From NCBI GenBank assembly GCA_016808115.1, contig JAEQBH010003878.1:496001-560000 (forward strand): a stretch of 64,000 nt of DNA. Reading direction: 5' to 3'. Shown here piece by piece: positions 46,692 through 58,794 of this stretch (within the stretch, counting starts at the first letter, position 1; each line of letters starts with the position of its first letter). Source of the stretch: Tetrastigma voinierianum (taxonomy: Eukaryota > Streptophyta > Magnoliopsida > Vitales > Vitaceae). The notes under the pieces are model-generated. The model worked only from the letters and a program-made list of their open reading frames with translations, had not been told where the DNA came from and did no database searches. A program made the position numbers and the translations under genes.

Positions 46692-48529
46692 CAACAAAAT
46701 TTTAGCTAACTTTAAAAACTGAGTTTGAGCCTAATATAACACATTTAAAACACTAATATAACACTCTTAAAATACTAATATAATATGCGTATAACATTAA
46801 TGTAATAGATGTAACCTTAATGTAACACCCGATTTCCAAATTTAACTAAACATGAAAAAAAAAAAAAAAAACCCTAAATTTGCTTTCATTAACCTCAAAT
46901 ACATTTTCGATCATTTCAATGTTGATTCTCCTTTCAAGACTAGTTATTAACCAACAAAATCATATTTTTCACCACCAACTTCAATAAACACAACCCAATA
47001 TTCCAAATGCTCTTCCCATCTTTCTATTTTTATGGAAAAACAACCAAATGAGATAAGACACTTACTCAGAAACGATTTTAAACAATTTTTCTCTTAAAAG
47101 AATATGGAAGTTGCTAAAGATGTGATTTTTAGAGATTGTGAGCAACCCTTTTTCTCCCAAGTATACAAGGGCCGAGAATATAGTTGAAATCCTCAAATTT
47201 CCAAGAGTTTTGAAGCAAATAAGAGATATTTAGAGGCTAGGGTTCCTCCACCTCAATTTTTTTTGTGCCCGACAATAAGAGAAGGGAGGGAATGGGTGTG
47301 ATTTCTCTTTTTGTTTATTTATTTATTCAATTTGTTGCTGACATGAATAGTTTCTCTCTCGTATTTGGTTGAGTTGGACCCACCTGAGGTGTATTTTGAT
47401 CCTAGCATGATTGGTTATTTTTCTGATAGTCAAACATTTTAGCTACGTTATAGTAAATTATTTTCATCGAAATTGGGACTTCTCTCATCTTTATACCGTA
47501 TCCTTTTAAAGCATTTAGCGTTTTATCACATGAGTTAGATAAGATAAGTCACACATATTTGGTTATTGTTACATTACATGTTTTAATAATTTTGTTGGGA
47601 GCATTACCTTTTTTAATGGTTTTTGATAGTTCACTTCTATTTTCATTCTTTTTGCCCATTCATACCATCTTTACATAATTCCCCCTATTTTCCAAACTTC
47701 CTGTTAATAAATAATTAAAATTTATGGGATAATATTTTGAGAGTAAGTTATTTCTTTAATATTTTCATTCTTTTTGCCCCTTCATACCATCTTTACACAA
47801 TTCCCACTATTTTCCAAAATTCCTTTTAATAAATAATTAAAATTTATGGGATATTATCTTGAGAGTAGGTTATTTCTTTAATTAAATTTAAGAAAAACAC
47901 CATAAAATAAGATGCACTCAGCAGCCTGAAATAATGAAACATGTATGGTCGCAAAATAACACCATTTTTCCATAAGTTGCGAAGTCAATTAGGAATTACT
48001 TTAGAAGCCAATTTATTAATCATATTTTCTTTCTTGAAATGAATAAAGCATAAAGACATAAAAATAAAAATTTAGAAAAATATAATGAGACTTTTTAGGG
48101 AAAGATAATGTGCCAAGGACTAGATGCATTCTATCATTGAAATTCACCGTCGATTTCTTTCTTTTTTTTTTCTTTTTTTTATCCATTTCTCTGTTTATAA
48201 CTAAATTGAATTTTTGCAAAAATTAGTCAAGAAAATTTATATAAATATGTCACTAAAATTTATCTAAATATTAATTAACCAGTCCAGTTCAAGGCCTCCA
48301 AACACTGGGGTTCTGCCTCCACCAGGTACATCACTTGAAAGAAGACATCAAAACAAGCTCAAAGGACATATGGGATCGTTTGTTTATTCCGAGTTCTTGA
48401 AATGCCTGACTGAATCAGCCCTTAACTAGCTTTATCACCAATAGAACTTATATAACATGTTGAATCTGAAAATTGCTACGTATAATTTTTAATCCTTTCT
48501 TGCTTTTTACTATTAGGGGTGGCACTTCG
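46692..48529. other. AT-rich intergenic spacer
   Basis: No gene recognised. It holds further TAATATAACAC-type units (46735-46830), an A17-like run (46854-46870) and the 122-bp tandem duplication listed separately. Confidence 0.6.
47639..47882. repeat. 122-bp tandem duplication
   Basis: 47639-47760 and 47761-47882 both start ATTTTCATTCTTTTTGCCC and end TTATTTCTTTAAT, with roughly eight differences. Noncoding. Confidence 0.95.
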
Positions 48530-48959
48530 TTTTTTTTTTTATAAGTAAGGACAAAAAAATTCATTAAACATGTTATAGTCACTTATCCCAAAAGATATAA
48601 GTGGCGATACAAAGTGAACGGAGCACTCCATACAAAGAGGTCGTGGCAAACAAAAACTTACTAGCTCCTAAGATCTGACTCTATGAGTAAAGACAACTTC
48701 CTATTATACAAAAAATTGCTTTAGAACTGTTAGCCTAGGACCGAATGGTTAATACAAAAGAATTCTTCAATCTAAGAAGGGAGAACTCCGCATTCTCAAA
48801 AACAACTCCTTCTAAATTGCCTAGATTAAATAGAACAGAGCTGCCAACCATATTTTTTGTTTATAGGAGTAGCTTTCCAGCCCATTAGCAAATCTCTAGC
48901 CAAGTAAGGGCAAGCCCAAGCAATGTCTGCACACAACAACAGGTCACTCCATAACTCCC

Positions 48960-51900
48960 AAACCTTTTAGCAATGTATAAGGAGGTGGTGCAGATCCTCT
49001 TCGGTCTCTCCACAAAGTGGACATCTACTAGCTAGGGGAAAACCTCTCATCTTCAGCTGGTTCATGGTTAGCACTTTGTCCCACCAAACTTTCTAAGCAA
49101 AAAACCCCACTTTTGAAGGAATACTGGAGTTCCAGAAAAGCTTAGAAGGGGCAGAAGAGCAACTTTCTCTTTCCAAGAGGTCAAAGCAGGATTTTACTGA
49201 GTAAATTCCATTTGTAGACCTCTTCCAAACCAATTTGTCCTCTATAGTGGGGGTAATTTTCATATTCTTCACTGTAGCAATAAAGTCATGAACCATATCC
49301 AGCTCCCAGTCATTGAAATCTCTTCCAAATCTTGGGTTCCACCCTCCACCCTTTCCTAGAAAATCCCAGACTTCAGCCACCTTAGCCCCTTTTGAAATAG
49401 CCATGGAGTAGAGAGCCAAGGAAAGTGAAATACAAAGGATTTTGGCCACACCAAGCATCCTCCCAAAATTTGACTCTTTTACTACCCCAACCAGAAAATC
49501 ACTAATAACTCTCATCTAGGCAACCTCTTTTCTAATCCCTTTCCACAAGCCAACTCCATAGGTCCTTCTAGGGTCTTGAGAGAACCAACCACCCTCTTCA
49601 GCACCATATTTTAATCTAATTATGTCTTTCCAAAGCGTGTTATCTTCTATTGCTAATCTCTAGCTCCACTTCCCAAGGAAGGCTTTATTGAGGTTAGGAA
49701 GCCACGAATTCCCAAACCACTCTTGTCTTTACTCAAACATATTACCTTCTAGTTTACCAAATGGAGTTTTCTTTCTAGGTTTCCCCCACCCCACAAAAAA
49801 TCCCTTTGAATTTTTTCCAATCTCTTGATCACCCTTTGGCATGCGAAAAAGGTACATAAGGTGAATTAGCATGTTGGAGACGGTGCTTCGGATGAGTGTG
49901 AGTCTCCCCACTTTTGAGATGTATTGTCTCTTCCAAAGGCTAATCTTTTCCTAAATCTTTCCTCAACCTCGTCCCAAACCCCCATGGAGTTGTGTCTCTC
50001 ACCTAAAGGCAACCCCAAGTAGGTAGTTGGAAGAGAACCAACGTTGCATCCCAGCTTTCAAGGCTAGACTCTCCAGGTTCTCCACACTCCCCACAGGAAG
50101 TAAAGCACTTTTACTTAGATTAATCTTCAGCCCAGACAAGGCTTCAAATCACATCAAAATCCAACTAAGATAGACCAAGCATTCGACCTAGAAATAAGAG
50201 GTTATTCGCGAACAACAAATGGGTGACCTGAACCTCCTCACCAGTTCTACCTTTTAAATGAAAACCAAACAGGAACCCTCCACTAGTTGCCTTATTAATT
50301 AAGATCGAGAACACTTCCATTCCCAACACAAATAGATAAGGGGAGAGGGGATCCCCTTGTCTTAAACCTCTAATGCTTTTGAAGTAACCAGTTTGGCTAC
50401 CATTGACAATGACCGAGAAGGAAGCAGTAGTGATAAACCACTTAATCCATCTTCCACCCAACCCCATTTTTTGCAAAGAAGAGAAAAGAAAATTCCAATT
50501 TAGAGTATCATAAGCCTTTTCTATGTCTAATTTGTAGAGAATTCCTTTTTCTTTCTTCTTCGTGATGGAATCGATTACTTTGTTCGCAATTAAAGAGGCC
50601 TTCAGGATTCGTCTTCCTACCACAAAACTGTTGTGGAGTGTTGACTAATTTGATAATAACTTTTTTTAGTCTGTTAGCCAAGACTTTTGCAATCAGCTTA
50701 TATAGGTTGTTCACCAAGCTTATTGGTCTAAAGTCCTTAATGTCCTCTCCTTTCTTTGGTACCAAAACAATGAATGTTGAATTCAAGTTTCAGACAAACC
50801 TTGCTTTCTCATGAAAATCCTTGAACATCAACAGGACCTCCTCCTAGACTATGTCCCAGCAGTGTTGCCAAAATGCGATTATAGCCACGTCCGGGGCCTC
50901 ATTCCATTCATCTCGTCAAAGCCGCTTCTACTCCCTCCCTCTCGGCTAAAAGGCTCCTCTAGGCTAGCTAGTCGCCAATAATTCTAGAGAAACTTAGATT
51001 CGTTAAACTAGCTCTCCATTACCCTGGCACTTAAAGCAAATTTTCAAAAGCTTCAACAATTCCTTGTTGTATTCTAGAGTCTTCAGTGAGCCACTCCTCG
51101 TTAATTTTTATTTTGTTTATAGTGTTCCTTCTACTGTGAGAGTTGGTCATTCGATAGAAAAAGCCAGTTGTTTCTGTCCCCCTCCTTTAGCCAAATTTCT
51201 CTAGATTTTTGTCTCCAAGAAGTCTCTTCCATAATAGCCCATTTTTTATAATCAGACTTGACTCTCACTCTTTCTTCCATCTCTTCACTTGTCAGAGTTC
51301 TTTCGCCTTCCAACTCATCCCAAAAATCTACTCTAGCAAGGGCTGCTTTTTTATTATCTTCCACCTTACTAAACACTTCTCTATTCCAGATTTTGATTCT
51401 AGATTTGAGAGCTTTTATCTTTTTTGAGATAATATAGCTTCTAGTCCCATTAAATCTCAAATTTTGCCACCAGTCTTTGATTAGATCCTCGAAGCCTTCA
51501 TCCCTGATCCACATATTTTCAAACCTGAACGGTAGGGGGCCTCTCACTAAACCCCCAACCCCCTCCAAGAGGATAGGAAAATGATAAGAGACTGGTCTTT
51601 GAAGTAAGCTTGCCCTACTCCCCGGAAGTGAGCATCCCAATCCTCCATGACTAAGAAACGATCCAAAAGAGCCTTTCTTTGGTTGTTTAACACACCACCA
51701 ACGCCACCCCCTCTTCAAGTAAAGTAGCCCCCCCTGTAGAGGAATATCTTTAAGATTCAACTCATCAACCACCTACGAGAATCTCCTAATGCCACCTGAT
51801 ATACTGCCTTCCTTGTTTTGTTCACTTAGGAATCTAATCATATTAAAATCCCGCCTCTAATAGCCCCCAATTCTTCCCAAAACAACTCCCTACTTCCACC

Positions 51901-52145
51901 ATCTATAGGACCATAAACCCCTATAAACACCCACTGGAAATTATCTTCAATGGTTTTAAAACGGCAGTAGATAGTATACCGACTTTCCTCCTTTCCAATA
52001 AGTTGTTAAACTCTAGAATCCCAAAAAACTACTATACCTCCTTAAGCTCTTACTACATTGATAGAAGCCCAATCTAAATATCTGCCCACCCTAAGGCTTT
52101 TGATAACCCCTCCAGTCATCTCCTTCATTTTAGTCTCTTGCAAGC
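48960..52145 (-). pseudogene. LINE ORF2: endonuclease end, RT, zinc finger
   Basis: Reads from VCLQETKMKEMTGG (about 52145-52100, end of the first endonuclease block). Next is 51772-51131 with PFRFENMWIRDEGFEDLIKD, KALKSRIKIWNREVFSKVE and WRQKSREIWLKEGDRNNWLF. RT follows (50786-50165): FRPISLVNNLYKLIAKVLAN, LDIEKAYDTLNWNFL, GLRQGDPLSPYLFVLGME and LLFANNLLFLG, where FADD has become FANN and both catalytic Asp are lost. The C-terminus at 49515-49093 and on to 48975 carries CPLCGETEEDLHHLLIHC, the zinc-binding reverse-transcriptase tail of plant L1 elements. Several stops and shifts. Confidence 0.87.
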
Positions 52146-52151
52146 AAACAA

Positions 52152-54090
52152 TGTAACACCCTAAACTATACCCTAATAGTTTTATGACATGTTTAGGGTA
52201 TAATAGAAATCAAATTTGTGTTTTTCGAAAATTTAATAGTTAAGTGTGAACAAGGATATAATCGGATTTATTAAAGAAGTAAAGAGGATAATGGTAAATT
52301 GTCAAATTAAGGACTTAAGAGACATTAAGTAAAAGGCTATGTGTTATGGTATAATTTTGGTAAGTTGAGTTTCAAATAGAATAAAGAGGAAGAACTAAAT
52401 AGCAAGGGAAAAGTTTAAGCCAAATCCCTTAAGACAACAAATCATCTTCTAGGGAAAGAAAGTCCCATTTTTTGGCTAAGAGAGCTGTGTGGCATCCGTG
52501 GTGCAGGAGAAGAGCCACTTTGGGTCAGTTTTTTCTCCATTTATTTGGGTTCTACTTGTTCATGAAAAGAGAAGAAAAGGAAGGAAAGGAAGAAGAAAAG
52601 AAAATGAAGAAAAGGGAAGCTAGGTTAAAGCTTTCAAGACATCCAGGTTAGGAAAAACCCTAACTCTCCCCATATTTGTGTTTTTTGTTGGTTTGAGAGT
52701 TGTTTTGATCTAGTTTTGTTTTGATTTGGAAATTGTTCGATAAAAAAGGGTAAAAATACGACATTTCTGTCAAAGCCCGACGCCCTTCGCCTTAGCTAAA
52801 GGGCATGTGCATTCCTTCTTATTTCCGTCTCTTCGCCAAAGCAAAGGTCAGCCGCCTAAACCCAAAGCCCACCTGCTGCCCGTCTCTCGCTCGCAAAGGC
52901 CCTCGCCTCCTTTCTTCTGTTAATTCTAGAAATCATTACTCCTTTGTTAGGACTCCGATCAAGGTGAACGATAGGCATGAAATTGGATTAGTTGACGATC
53001 CTAACAAGCGAATGAAAGGGTCCATAAATGTATACAAGTTATACGTTATTAATTAATAACAAATGATCGACATGGATGATTCAATATGAATGGAAGTATA
53101 GTTCTAAGAATTGACCAAGTGTGTAAATACGGATATTGGTAAGATCACGCGAAATGCTCGAACTCATATAATTGTGTGTCTAATTAAAACCTGATAGTGG
53201 AATGAATAGGCACGCCTATTTATTGCTCGACACTCGCCTAAAGGCTACCTAGCACTTCGCTTCGTGTGACAGCATCGCCTGCTCGCTACGACACTCCTGC
53301 TTAGTGTTATGTCACTCCTGTTTCGTGTTGCAGGCACGTCTATTCAATGCTTCGGCACTTCTGTTCAGTACTGTACTATACCTTCGTGTACATATTGTGA
53401 TACGTCCCTCTCATTCATTGTTACTTGTCTATGCAGGCAAATACTTATATGATGTGCAGTTGAATAATGAATAATATGAACACAAATGTAATTAGCTCGA
53501 TGCTACAAGATATCTCTTTTCAGATCAGAGTGTACCTATGAGTACCATATGAAATTTCGACAAGTACTCCTAATGAGAGATGAAAATGATATGTGGAAAT
53601 AAATATATGTGCTTATATACTGAAATTGAGGATTAATGTAAGCTGTTATACATGTCATTTATGGCATACATGTTATCCTGTTTTTCCCACTAAGCTATAT
53701 GTTTAACACAGGTGTTTCATTCGTGTAGGTTCTGAAGAAGTCGTCGGGGACATCCCGTACTTGGCAAGGCTAACACAACCTCATAGTTCTCGATGCGGGT
53801 CCACCCCATATCTTGTAATAGTAAATATAAATGTAATATTTTGTTATAGCAAAACTTGAAGTGTGTGATAAGCTGTCGAGACTGCCATATTTGTATAGGA
53901 CATTTTAAACACCACTGTAGTGGTAGTTTCACAAGTTATGATTCGAGTCTAGAATTTTCATAATTCTCAAGCCAAAACAAGTTTATATCAATTATGAATC
54001 TATGTCGAATGGTCTCCAAAAATGCTCAAATCAGCACCTGGGTTCTGCTTCAGACATCCTCACCTACAAGAAGCTTAGGAGGGGGCGCAT
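52152..54090 (+). mobile_element. Solo LTR of chromovirus family inside LINE endonuclease
   Basis: Flanks share AAACAA (52146-52151 and 54091-54096), of which five bases would be the target duplication. Starts TGTAACACCCTAAACTATACC, ends GGGGGCGCA. At 1939 bp it matches the LTRs of the element 14459-23788 in length and in blocks such as GACATTTTAAACACCACT (53898 and 16212). LINE coding reads on across the insertion (KKVGIV to VCLQET). GC-rich variable stretch at 52780-52920 and degenerate tandem block at 53205-53390. Confidence 0.85.
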
Positions 54091-54190
54091 AAACAATGCC
54101 CACCTTTTTGGATTTTATAAAAGCTTTTATAATCCTCATCTTTTCAGGGTCATTCGCTCCCCTCATGTTCTAAGAAATGATTCTCAAACT
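54091..54190 (-). pseudogene. LINE ORF2 N-terminus (endonuclease start)
   Basis: The minus strand reads NMRGANDPEKMRIIKAFIKS then KKVGIV up to the LTR insertion, the typical beginning of the apurinic-like endonuclease of plant LINEs (usual S-W-N-V-R-G-L). The Trp before NMRG is a stop codon. Confidence 0.8.
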
Positions 54191-55140
54191 CATCATTAAC
54201 AACGCTACATCAGCCCCCTTTGCCCTCTTCCTAAAGCCCCACCCTTACCATCCATTCAAGTTTTTTCATTTCTTTGTCAAACTTCATACCGGTTTGCCCT
54301 CCTTTTCCTTTTCCTTTTCCTTTCTTCCTTCTAGACTTATCTTTTTCATCAGGACCACAATTTCATCTTCGTAACCATCTATTGGGAGACCTATGAATTT
54401 GCTAAACCTCGCTAAGCAGCCTTCTCACCGCTGATCCTCCTCCTCGCTCCGTCCCTTTTCCCCCTCTGTCTAGTACCTAGGTGAACAAGACTCTTCTACA
54501 AGAACGATCTCCTTTCCCCCTCTTAAACCTTCATCGATGCTACCATTCTCTAGCCCCATAACTCTCAAATGGTCCTGCACACATGGCTCATCCTCCCTAA
54601 ACTCACTATCCCCTTTCGTCAACCCATCCCAACCAAAGAACTCTCCCTGTGGTTGAGTTCGGTCAAAAGAAAAAGTAGGAGGTGAAGAAGAGATATCTTA
54701 AGCCACTTTGTTAAAAGAATCATCGTACCTGTCTTGGTGGGGCGAGGACATCTTTGTGTCAATGGCCTTGGATTTCTCCCTATTTTCATCCCCTTTCCTA
54801 ATAAACGTAGGGCTTCTCTCAACTGCGCAAAAGGCTTCAAGTAGTGGTTCCCTTCTATTTAACAATAGGGGGCCAAGCTTGCGGGCCTTATTGGATTCCT
54901 CATAAAAGCTCAGCCCATAACACCTTTGGCCCATCTTCCTTTCCATCAAGATTGACCCATCATAGAAACAGGTCGGAGCGGAGAGTCTCCTAGGCTTTGA
55001 AGAGGAGGCCTCAAACCTTATTTCCTTTTGGATCAGGGGGCCCATAGGAAAAGCCAAAGCCCGTTTTTCTTTCAACTTTTCTGCCCCTTTCATCCATCTC
55101 ATCTCTCCTTTGTGATCTAATCCCCTTTCTGTTTCCAAGA
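54191..55140 (-). pseudogene. LINE ORF1-like region
   Basis: The longest piece, 55138-54698, encodes a Lys/Arg/Glu-rich protein with no obvious zinc knuckle; overlapping frames show it is broken near 54840. By position, directly before ORF2 with a gap of some 500 bases, it corresponds to the C-terminal part of the LINE ORF1 RNA-binding protein. Identity is inferred from position, not from motifs. Confidence 0.5.
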
Positions 55141-55250
55141 CAAAACGAGCATTAAAGACAGACTTTAGGCATCCAAGTTTTCATATCCCTTTACATCTCC
55201 CTACCCCCCGACCATCATCATAACACTCCATTTCCCGCCCCCACAGCCCC

Positions 55251-55800
55251 GCCCGCGCATGACTCGCCTTCATCTTCTTTCCTTGTAACCCCTTAAGTCT
55301 GGCACCTTCCCAAGGTAAACCCTCGTAAACCGTGATTGTATCTCCCACCATATTTGGAGTGCATAACGGGTTATGTTCATGTGACTATAAATATTTGTCA
55401 ACATTGATAAACCCAAACACAACATGAAGAATAATCGCATTAAAAAAACATATTCAAACACGACCTAATCATTAATCGGGTGATACGAAACGCCATGTGT
55501 AACCCAATTATGAATAGCTCATTTAAGATTATATTTTCGTTTAACCTACTAACTTTGACATGAATAACTTGTGAAAATTTAATTGTATAATTAATGAGTC
55601 AAATTTGGGTTTAGTGGGTTGACACAAAAATAACTTATTTACTAAACGGATTGACACAAATTCAATCAAAACACAATTACAGTCAACTCAAACCCGTAAA
55701 AATCGTGTCTATTTCAAATTGTGTTGATGAATCATGTCAAATTTTTCCTGTCGTAAATACCACAAGGCTAAGCTTGGAAGTTCATGAAAAAAAAAAAAAA
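55251..55800. other. Spacer between LINE and NLR-DA1 gene
   Basis: AT-rich. 55370-55730 has scattered ACGGGTTATG / GGGTTGACACA / AACCCGTAAAAATCGTGTC elements reminiscent of dispersed plant repeats of the GGGTTGACACG type, but no ends could be defined. 55787-55800 is an A14 run directly beside the stop codon of the next gene. Confidence 0.5.
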
Positions 55801-56942
55801 TCACCCAAATTCAAGAACAGGTCTGCATGGGAATCTACCTGTCATCAATATATGGTCAACGGTTGTTCGAAGTCCATATCTAAGAACTGACTGGTAACCA
55901 GCTCTGAATCCATCTCCATATACTGACTTATCTGATTCAATCAGGTATTTCAAGAACTCGCCAAGCTTCCTCTCGAACTTAGATCTTGCTCCCTTTCTTG
56001 ATGAAGTAGATGAAAGTGTCAGGGGCGATGATGAGGTTGATGCAACTTCACTGCCATATCCAGACATGAGCTCTGTGTCCAACCATATGTAAGCTAGCAC
56101 CTGACAGATACCTCCTTCAACATGCTGAGTAAGAAATCCACCACCTCGAAGCCGCCGCAACCATACACGCATCATTAGGGTGAGTTTGTAGATCGACCCA
56201 GTCAGCAACCTAGGAAGGCCACAGAATGTGAAATGTGGGTTAGTTTGCAGCCAGGTACCAGCTTGTAGGGCTCCCTGATCATGTCTATGAGACTTCTCTA
56301 TTTTCTCCTTCTCTCCTGCACTAGAGTAATGGAACTTGTTGTCCCATTACAATATTCAAGCTTAAGAACTTTTCCATATCAGATAGAGGGGCTGATATCT
56401 GCGAATGTCCATGATTGCATGGTCTAGACACTCCAGGCAGAGCTTGCGTCCATCTGCAAGAGTCGTATATCTTGCTCCCCATGGCTCCTTTCGCTCACAG
56501 CTAAAGCACGAAGGAGTTCCATCATTGTCATGAGAAGGACAGTACTTCTGGACCCAGAAAGGATGTGCCCTATGTTCCATAGGACAAGCTGGATTTGCCC
56601 AAAAGAAATAACCACAAACATCACATTTCTGGCGACACTGCTCCTTGTAGCAAGATTTATGATAGGGTGACTCTAGAGAGGTAGAATTCATAGCTATGAT
56701 TAAGGTTGTTCACAAGCATGGCATCTAAAACATTCTGGATGCCAAACTTTCCCTATGCATTTCAGATATCGCCTCTGAATAATCTCAGTACTGCAACCAG
56801 CACAGAACATGAACCCTGTCGAAACAGGGAATAGAATGGCTTGGTAGATACTTCCATTTCCAAAAGAATGATAAGAATAAAGAAAGCCTTCCTGTATGGA
56901 TCTGGTAAGTTGTTTATCTTCATCCAATTGAGACTCATCCAT
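55801..56942 (-). pseudogene. Exon 2 second part: UIM, LIM, LIM-like, DA1 C-terminal domain
   Basis: UIM: LDEDKQLTRSIQEGF. LIM: CAGCSTEIIQRRYLKCIGKV then WHPECFRCHACEQP (56804-56703). After a one-base shift, YHKSCYKEQCRQKCDVCGYF, HRAHPFWVQKYCPSHDNDGT and CFSCERKEPW are the LIM-like zinc domain. DGRKLCLECLDHAIMD follows. The C-terminal domain resumes at GLPRLLTGSI and runs ICQVLAYIWLDTEL and VDHILMTGRFP to the end. DA1 enzymes are ubiquitin-activated peptidases limiting cell proliferation. Here the HEMMH zinc site reads TLMMR (56163-56181) and VEEG reads VEGG, so peptidase activity is not expected. Eight extra residues follow the usual TG-FP end. Confidence 0.87.
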
Positions 56943-57607
56943 TACTTCTTTTTCCCATTCAAGTTTGCTCTTCCTAAATAGCAAAGAACCTACAACGGCT
57001 TTACATATTAACTGGAAGCCTTTAATATAATATATAACACGGCTGGAGAGCCTCGTGACATCATCTGTGTGATGATATTGTTGAAAGAGACTGATAGCAC
57101 TTTTCACACTCAGTTCCTCTGCCTCTCGTATTTCATTCACTCCATATGTAATTAACAGATGTTTTCCTTTGGTTGTTACAATTATTCTACTTCCAGGGCC
57201 AAACTGATGATTGTAGCCAGCCAAGAATTCTAACTGCTCTAACTTATCCACATCATCCAAAACAATCAGAACCCTTTTGGAGTGGAGCCTCGCTTTCAAG
57301 GAAGAGAACCCTGTGCTGGAACTGGATGCACCTAATAGCTGGGAAAAAAGTTTCCTACACAAATAAGGTAAGCCATATTTTTGTGATTCCTCTCCAACAT
57401 CTTCAAGAAAACAGCACCTTCAAATAGGCTAGAGAAGCATCAAGTAAACAGCTCTGGCAAGGTTTGTCTTCCCTAGTCCTCCCATGCCCCAAATCTAATA
57501 GTGACAAATATCTTCTGCACTTATGGCCAGCTCTGTGTTCTGGAGGTCCACAAACCATTTTATTTGAAATATGTGCAATGATATCCTTGATAAGCGTGGG
57601 CTCATGA
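56943..57607 (-). pseudogene. Exon 2 first part: NB-ARC domain
   Basis: HEPTLIKDIIAHISNKMV, then after a frame change the P-loop GMGGLGKT (57465-57490), FLEDVGEESQKYGLPYLC, the kinase-2 motif RVLIVLDDVD and the RNBS-B motif GPGSRIIVTT. The final Asp of LDDVD is the TIR-type signature. The GLPLA motif is degenerate (GFQLICKAVVG). The domain stops at KSKLEWEKEV, before the winged-helix and MHD motif, so the nucleotide switch would be incomplete. It passes without an intron or stop into the DA1-like part. Confidence 0.87.
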
Positions 57608-58794
57608 CTGCCCATTTGAAGTGCATGCAAACACATGGTAATTTAATAAGGGCTAGCCATGAAGGAACAACTCATAAAACTAGTACTCAGTATGACAATA
57701 TATTGTTCTATTCAGAGCAGCTATTATGTATGAATATATTCAGATAAAGTTTCAGAGGGAAGCTAGCTCTCTTTGATGCTTAAAGTGATTCTAGAAAATG
57801 TTTAAAGGTGCTAGAAACACTAATCCTCTCCCCACCCAGTTTAAAAGGTCAATAACCATAAGGAATCCTGGGTTCACAGCCAACTTCTTCTTCAAAGGTA
57901 ATTATTATACAGTATTATGACTTATGTTCACAGATAATCCTCTTGGACCCTTTTGAGAATTTATTTAGAAAAAATGAAAAAAGTGTGGTTTGATGCCTTC
58001 GTATTTTTTGTTTATATCAAATATGCTTTCTTTGACTATTTGAGTACTACTTTTTAATGATAATATATAAGTACTATCTTGGATCATTTTACATACTACC
58101 TTCAATTGGTCGGTACATGAATCAAAAGGAACGTTTAGATCAAATATTCACAAATGTCCATGTCACCTAACATAAAAGCCATGATTTTAAATGTCAGCTA
58201 ACCAAATGCTTGTTGTAAAGAAAACCATGAATCTGATTCACAGTAATTTTAGGAAGCAAGTATGCTTGCTTTTATTCTTATGAAGAATTCTATTATAGGA
58301 GAAATGGTTTTATGCATAACTAATATGAGGTAAATAGGAATGTTAAGAAACTTATTCACAGAAACATTATTATTCCTATTCATATTCAATGACAACGACA
58401 ATAGTAAATCAAACAACATAGCAATACCAAATAGAGATTCAATGTATTTATAACAGTAAGCAGTGCTTACAAATTTGAACGGTTTAATGGATTCAAAAGG
58501 TCAAACTAAAAGAGAATATTGAAAAGGAATTCTCACACCTTTGTTTCTCTTAGCTATAACTATACTTAAATATTTGAATTCCCCTGTTTTAGGAAGTAAA
58601 GTTGTCAAATACTTTCTCAAGAAATTCAGAAAAATTGTACCCCACCCAAATCATTTCACAAATCACATTAATTCTTCTAACGTTCAATTCCTCCGTGAAT
58701 TAATTATCAAAATTGATCGCCCAACAAACAAAATTTAAAGAATAAAACCCTAAGATTGAGAAGATTTAGCTATTCCTGAGTGTAGAATGGTTAC
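57608..58794 (-). other. Intron 1 of the fusion gene
   Basis: Donor GTAACC at 58794, acceptor GGGCAG ending at 57608. The join AG + T keeps frame, giving WDSRN-S-HEPTLIKDI, the usual TIR to NB-ARC linker. Length 1187 bases, AT-rich, no repeat recognised inside. Confidence 0.85.

Larger units (their letters stand above)
48530..55250 (-). mobile_element. L1-like LINE, split by solo LTR
   Basis: The 3' end (native) is a T11 run on the plus strand at 48530-48540, i.e. a poly(A) tail. Upstream on the minus strand come a zinc-finger C-terminus, RT, endonuclease linker, endonuclease, and an ORF1-like region up to about 55140. The 5' edge is not sharply defined and no flanking duplication of GGGGTGGCACTTCG was found, so it may be 5' truncated. 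It is interrupted by the solo LTR 52152-54090. Confidence 0.85.

Noticed and set aside
55787..55800. Poly(A) tail of a processed DA1 copy
   Set aside because: The A run is on the plus strand; on the gene strand it is poly(T), the wrong orientation for a retroposed tail.
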